From the NCBI GenBank assembly GCA_965530755.1, contig CBESNA010000007.1, positions 55,765-119,764 on the forward strand: a stretch of DNA of 64,000 nt, in the 5' to 3' direction. Numbering within the stretch: position 1 is the stretch's first letter; each line of letters begins with the position of its first letter. Of this stretch, positions 61,600 through 64,000 are shown piece after piece. The stretch comes from SZUA-35 sp965530755. Its GTDB lineage: Bacteria > Actinomycetota > Acidimicrobiia > Acidimicrobiales > SZUA-35. A program made the position numbers and the translations under genes. The notes under the pieces were generated by a model. The model saw nothing but the letters and a program-made list of their open reading frames with translations, was not told where the DNA came from and did no database searches.

Positions 61600-62850
61600 T
61601 TAGAAATCGATGAGGTCGGGTTCGATTCGTCGGTGTTGTGCGACCATCGAGGTGACGGCGATGAGGGACACGCAGACTCCCATGCCGGTAAGCGCCGGTT
61701 TGAGGCCAACTGAGTCGGCGAGGATGCCGAGCGGCAGCGCTGCCAGGCCGAATCCGGAGAAGCCCAGCATGAGAAGGCTCTGCACTCGACCGTGGTACTC
61801 CACGGGTGCGATGCTCAGGATCAGCGAGTTGTTGAGCGCCTGGAACGCAGCCGATGTTGCTCCGACGATCACCATGACCAGAAGGGCGACGGCGAAAATC
61901 GGCGATAAGCCGAGGAAGACCAGCGACACACCGAACGCAATTGCGGCCCGAGCTTGGATTCCTTCGATGCGATTCGTGGCGATACCGGCGAGGCTGAGCG
62001 TGACGGCGAGCGCACCGACAGCCGCAGCGGTGGTGAGAACTCCGAAGCCCGCCGATCCTGCGCTGTACACGTCCTCGGCCAGCGTCGGAAGGAACGCCAT
62101 GTAGGGGAATCCGACGATCACGACGCCGAACGACAGGAGCAACAGATGTCCGACTCGGGGTTCACTTCGCACGTAGCGGACACCATCGGCCAGATCTTCC
62201 AGCGGCGAGCGTGAGCTCGCGATGGCAGGACGACCGTCCGGTAAACCAAGGGTCGTGAAGATTCCCAGCGCAGCAAGCCCCGCGGCGAGGAAGTAGACAC
62301 CGGCCACACCGACGAACGACACACCAATGAGCGCGCCGGCGGCAGCCGGGCCAAAGACGCGGGTGAACTGCATGCTCGATTGCGACAACAGGATTGCGTT
62401 TGTCATCCGATCCCGCTCGACCGCCTCGGCGATGAAGGCGAGTCGTGCCGGTCCCAAGAGGGAAATGACGCCACCTTGGATGACGCTGGCGGCAACGAGC
62501 ATCCAATAGGCGATGTCATCTGTGACGACGGCGATCGCGAGTGCAAGCGAGACGAGACTCTGAATCGCGCCGGCGATGATCAGGACCCGGCGCTTGGGGA
62601 ACCGATCGGCGAGCACACCTCCGATGGGGATGGCGACGATGCTCGAGAGGCCAAAACCAAGCAGCACACCGCCGAGTGCGGCGTTCGTCCCGGTGAGGTC
62701 GTACGCGAGCCAGCCTCGCGCGATGACCGACACCTGCATCGCCAGGAACGTGAAGACGCCGCCGACGACGAGCCGTCGAAACACTGGCTCAGCGAGGATC
62801 GCGAACTTGCCCTCATCGGAGGTCATCGCTGTCGTGCGGAGATCAGACAC
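61600..62850 (-). CDS. MFS transporter (MFS_3/EntS-like)
   Basis: 416 residues from the GTG at 62850 with AAGGTGT six bases upstream. Twelve helices with the MFS motif GGVLADRFPKRRVLI between helices 2 and 3, and LGPARLAFIAEAVERDRMTNAILL in helix 4-5. The group exports siderophores, drugs or other small molecules. It is followed by the NTF2-like gene with a seven-base gap, so the pair forms a small operon separate from the pyrimidine operon. Confidence 0.87.
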   Translation of the reverse strand: MSDLRTTAMTSDEGKFAILAEPVFRRLVVGGVFTFLAMQVSVIARGWLAYDLTGTNAALGGVLLGFGLSSIVAIPIGGVLADRFPKRRVLIIAGAIQSLVSLALAIAVVTDDIAYWMLVAASVIQGGVISLLGPARLAFIAEAVERDRMTNAILLSQSSMQFTRVFGPAAAGALIGVSFVGVAGVYFLAAGLAALGIFTTLGLPDGRPAIASSRSPLEDLADGVRYVRSEPRVGHLLLLSFGVVIVGFPYMAFLPTLAEDVYSAGSAGFGVLTTAAAVGALAVTLSLAGIATNRIEGIQARAAIAFGVSLVFLGLSPIFAVALLVMVIVGATSAAFQALNNSLILSIAPVEYHGRVQSLLMLGFSGFGLAALPLGILADSVGLKPALTGMGVCVSLIAVTSMVAQHRRIEPDLIDF

Positions 62851-62924
62851 AGCACACCTTATGTACGATCAGCTGTCGCTCGAGTGCGGGATGCGGACAG
62901 TAGTCGTCCTTCAGCAGTCAACCA

Positions 62925-64000
62925 TCACGGGTTGTCGAACTCGGCTTTTGGTCCCAGGTAGAACCACCAGTTCAGCACGAGGCACACGACGTAGAACAAG
63001 GCGAACGCGATCAACGCATATTCGGGGGTTGCGTTCCTGATCTGCGCTCCGAACTCGTCCGGAACGATGAAGGCTCCGTACGCAGCGACGGCAGACGTCC
63101 AACCGAGCACCGGGCCGGCCTGCTCCTTGTTGAAGACGATTGCGATCGTCCGGAACGTCGAACCGTTGCCGATGCCGCTGGCGGCGAAGAGGACCAGGAA
63201 CAGCAGGAAGAACGCCACGAAGAAGTCCTGAGGAGTCTCTGACCGGTAGGCCTCGCGCAGGAAGTACGCAACACCGAGAGCACTCGCCGTCATCACGATG
63301 GCCACCCAGTGCGTGACTCGAGCACCTCCCGCCCGATCGGCGATCCAACCCCCGACGGGTCGAATGAACGCTCCGATGAACGGGCCCATCCATGCGTAGG
63401 TCAGCGCCGCCGGCCCATCGAGGTTGGGCGTGTCATGGGTGATCACTCCATCGACATTGATGTGTTTGAACCCGAAGACAACCTTGATCGCCAGCGCGAA
63501 CCCGGCCGAGAAGCCAATGAAACTTCCGAATGTCATCGTGTAGATGACGCTCATGATCCACGTGTGTTTGTTCTTGAAGATCTGGTACTGGCGCTCGAGG
63601 TTCGGCTTGACGTCACCAGGAAGCAGCTTCAACAACAGCACGGTCGAGGCCAACACCCCCGCCATCACCGGCCACTTCACCCACTGCGGGGCGCCGAGGA
63701 ACGGGTCTGGCAAGATGATCGCCAGGCCGACTGCGGCAGGCAAGGCGGCGACCAGGAGCATGCCGAGGATCTTCCCGAACGCCCCAGCGAGGCTTCCGAT
63801 GTTCGGCGACACCGTTGGTGATGCGATGTTGTTCATGCCGAACCACGTCGCGAAAGCGAGCGGGACCAAGAAGATCAGCCAGACGAACCCAGCGTTGTGA
63901 ATCCACGTCTCCGTACCGGCATCGATCGTGCCGATCAAGGTCCCTGAGGAGGTCTCGAGAATTCTCGAACCTCCGCCGAACACTCCGGTCGTCATCACGA
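62925..64000 (-). CDS. narK: NarK-type nitrate/nitrite transporter, 5' part outside window
   Basis: At least 357 residues, the second half of a long NarK. The start codons near 63998 are internal; the sequence there (FGGGSRILETSS, then WIHNAGFVWLIF) corresponds to the middle of the protein. Key motifs: GSFIGFSAGFALAIKVVFGF, the nitrate signature, and ADRAGGARVTHWVAI and GIGNGSTFRTIAIVF in the second domain. It takes up nitrate or exchanges it for nitrite. The N-terminal helices lie beyond base 64000. Confidence 0.9.
   Translation of the reverse strand, partial: VMTTGVFGGGSRILETSSGTLIGTIDAGTETWIHNAGFVWLIFLVPLAFATWFGMNNIASPTVSPNIGSLAGAFGKILGMLLVAALPAAVGLAIILPDPFLGAPQWVKWPVMAGVLASTVLLLKLLPGDVKPNLERQYQIFKNKHTWIMSVIYTMTFGSFIGFSAGFALAIKVVFGFKHINVDGVITHDTPNLDGPAALTYAWMGPFIGAFIRPVGGWIADRAGGARVTHWVAIVMTASALGVAYFLREAYRSETPQDFFVAFFLLFLVLFAASGIGNGSTFRTIAIVFNKEQAGPVLGWTSAVAAYGAFIVPDEFGAQIRNATPEYALIAFALFYVVCLVLNWWFYLGPKAEFDNP

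Overview
The window is a GC-rich chromosomal segment with many GTG starts and start codons preceded by a -10-like hexamer but no Shine-Dalgarno sequence. It carries F420-type enzymes (a Ddn-like reductase and an LLM oxidoreductase), a SARP-type regulator, Rrf2 and COG2345 regulators and a CYP153 P450. Together these suggest an actinobacterium, most likely a free-living, possibly aquatic member of the Acidimicrobiia. The class assignment is inference. I saw no rRNA, tRNA, CRISPR array, transposase or phage gene.

Layout. 0-5 kb: a truncated alpha/beta hydrolase, a copper module (DUF305 membrane protein, MerR-type operator, CopB ATPase), an SRPBCC gene and several very small membrane-protein genes. 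5-11 kb: a Nei/Fpg glycosylase, choline sulfatase, and a PepSY protein, metallophosphatase and two-component system whose three promoters share one direct-repeat architecture. 11-16.5 kb: an NnrE-type epimerase, ArsR plus AHSA1, DUF427, PAP2-like, AraC and TIGR03086 genes. 16.5-23 kb: a cluster that looks dedicated to nitric oxide or nitrite: Rrf2 (Fe-S type), YwiC-like, cupin, group III truncated haemoglobin, a COG2345 regulator, a lone NuoF-like flavoprotein, a three-cupredoxin NirK-like lipoprotein and a DUF1971/YeaR-like protein. 23-34 kb: a SARP regulator cut off at a junction with an unrelated acidic fragment, ArsR-rhodanese with an MFS exporter, a Gdt1-type cation exchanger, a second MFS protein, F420/PPOX-type flavoproteins, CYP153, two secreted proteins and an SDR. 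34-38 kb: pta-ackA. 38-43 kb: a frameshifted lipoprotein and an arsenic cluster (ArsR, CSCS permease, thioredoxin-like protein, Acr3) interrupted by an acyltransferase. 43-51 kb: a cyclase/ATPase regulator, a decayed aminoglycoside-resistance-like fusion, an MscS channel, an FTR1 iron permease, a DUF7793-kinase-response regulator operon and two gene remnants. 51-61 kb: a nine-gene minus-strand operon for reductive pyrimidine or hydantoin breakdown with its own ABC importer. 61-64 kb: an NTF2-like protein, an MFS exporter and a truncated NarK-like transporter.

How the genes work together. The 61.1-to-51.2 kb operon appears to import a pyrimidine-like substrate (THI5-type ABC system), open the ring (dihydropyrimidinase), hydrolyse the ureido acid (beta-ureidopropionase), transaminate the beta-amino acid and oxidise the semialdehyde to an acyl-CoA. 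An F420-type oxidoreductase is embedded in it, and the usual dihydropyrimidine dehydrogenase is not in the window. In the 16.5-23 kb cluster two candidate Fe-S regulators sit beside a haemoglobin, a copper enzyme and a flavin/Fe-S NADH module. Around 8 kb, a shared promoter design, an 11-codon leader and a hairpin covering a ribosome binding site point to an undescribed regulatory circuit.
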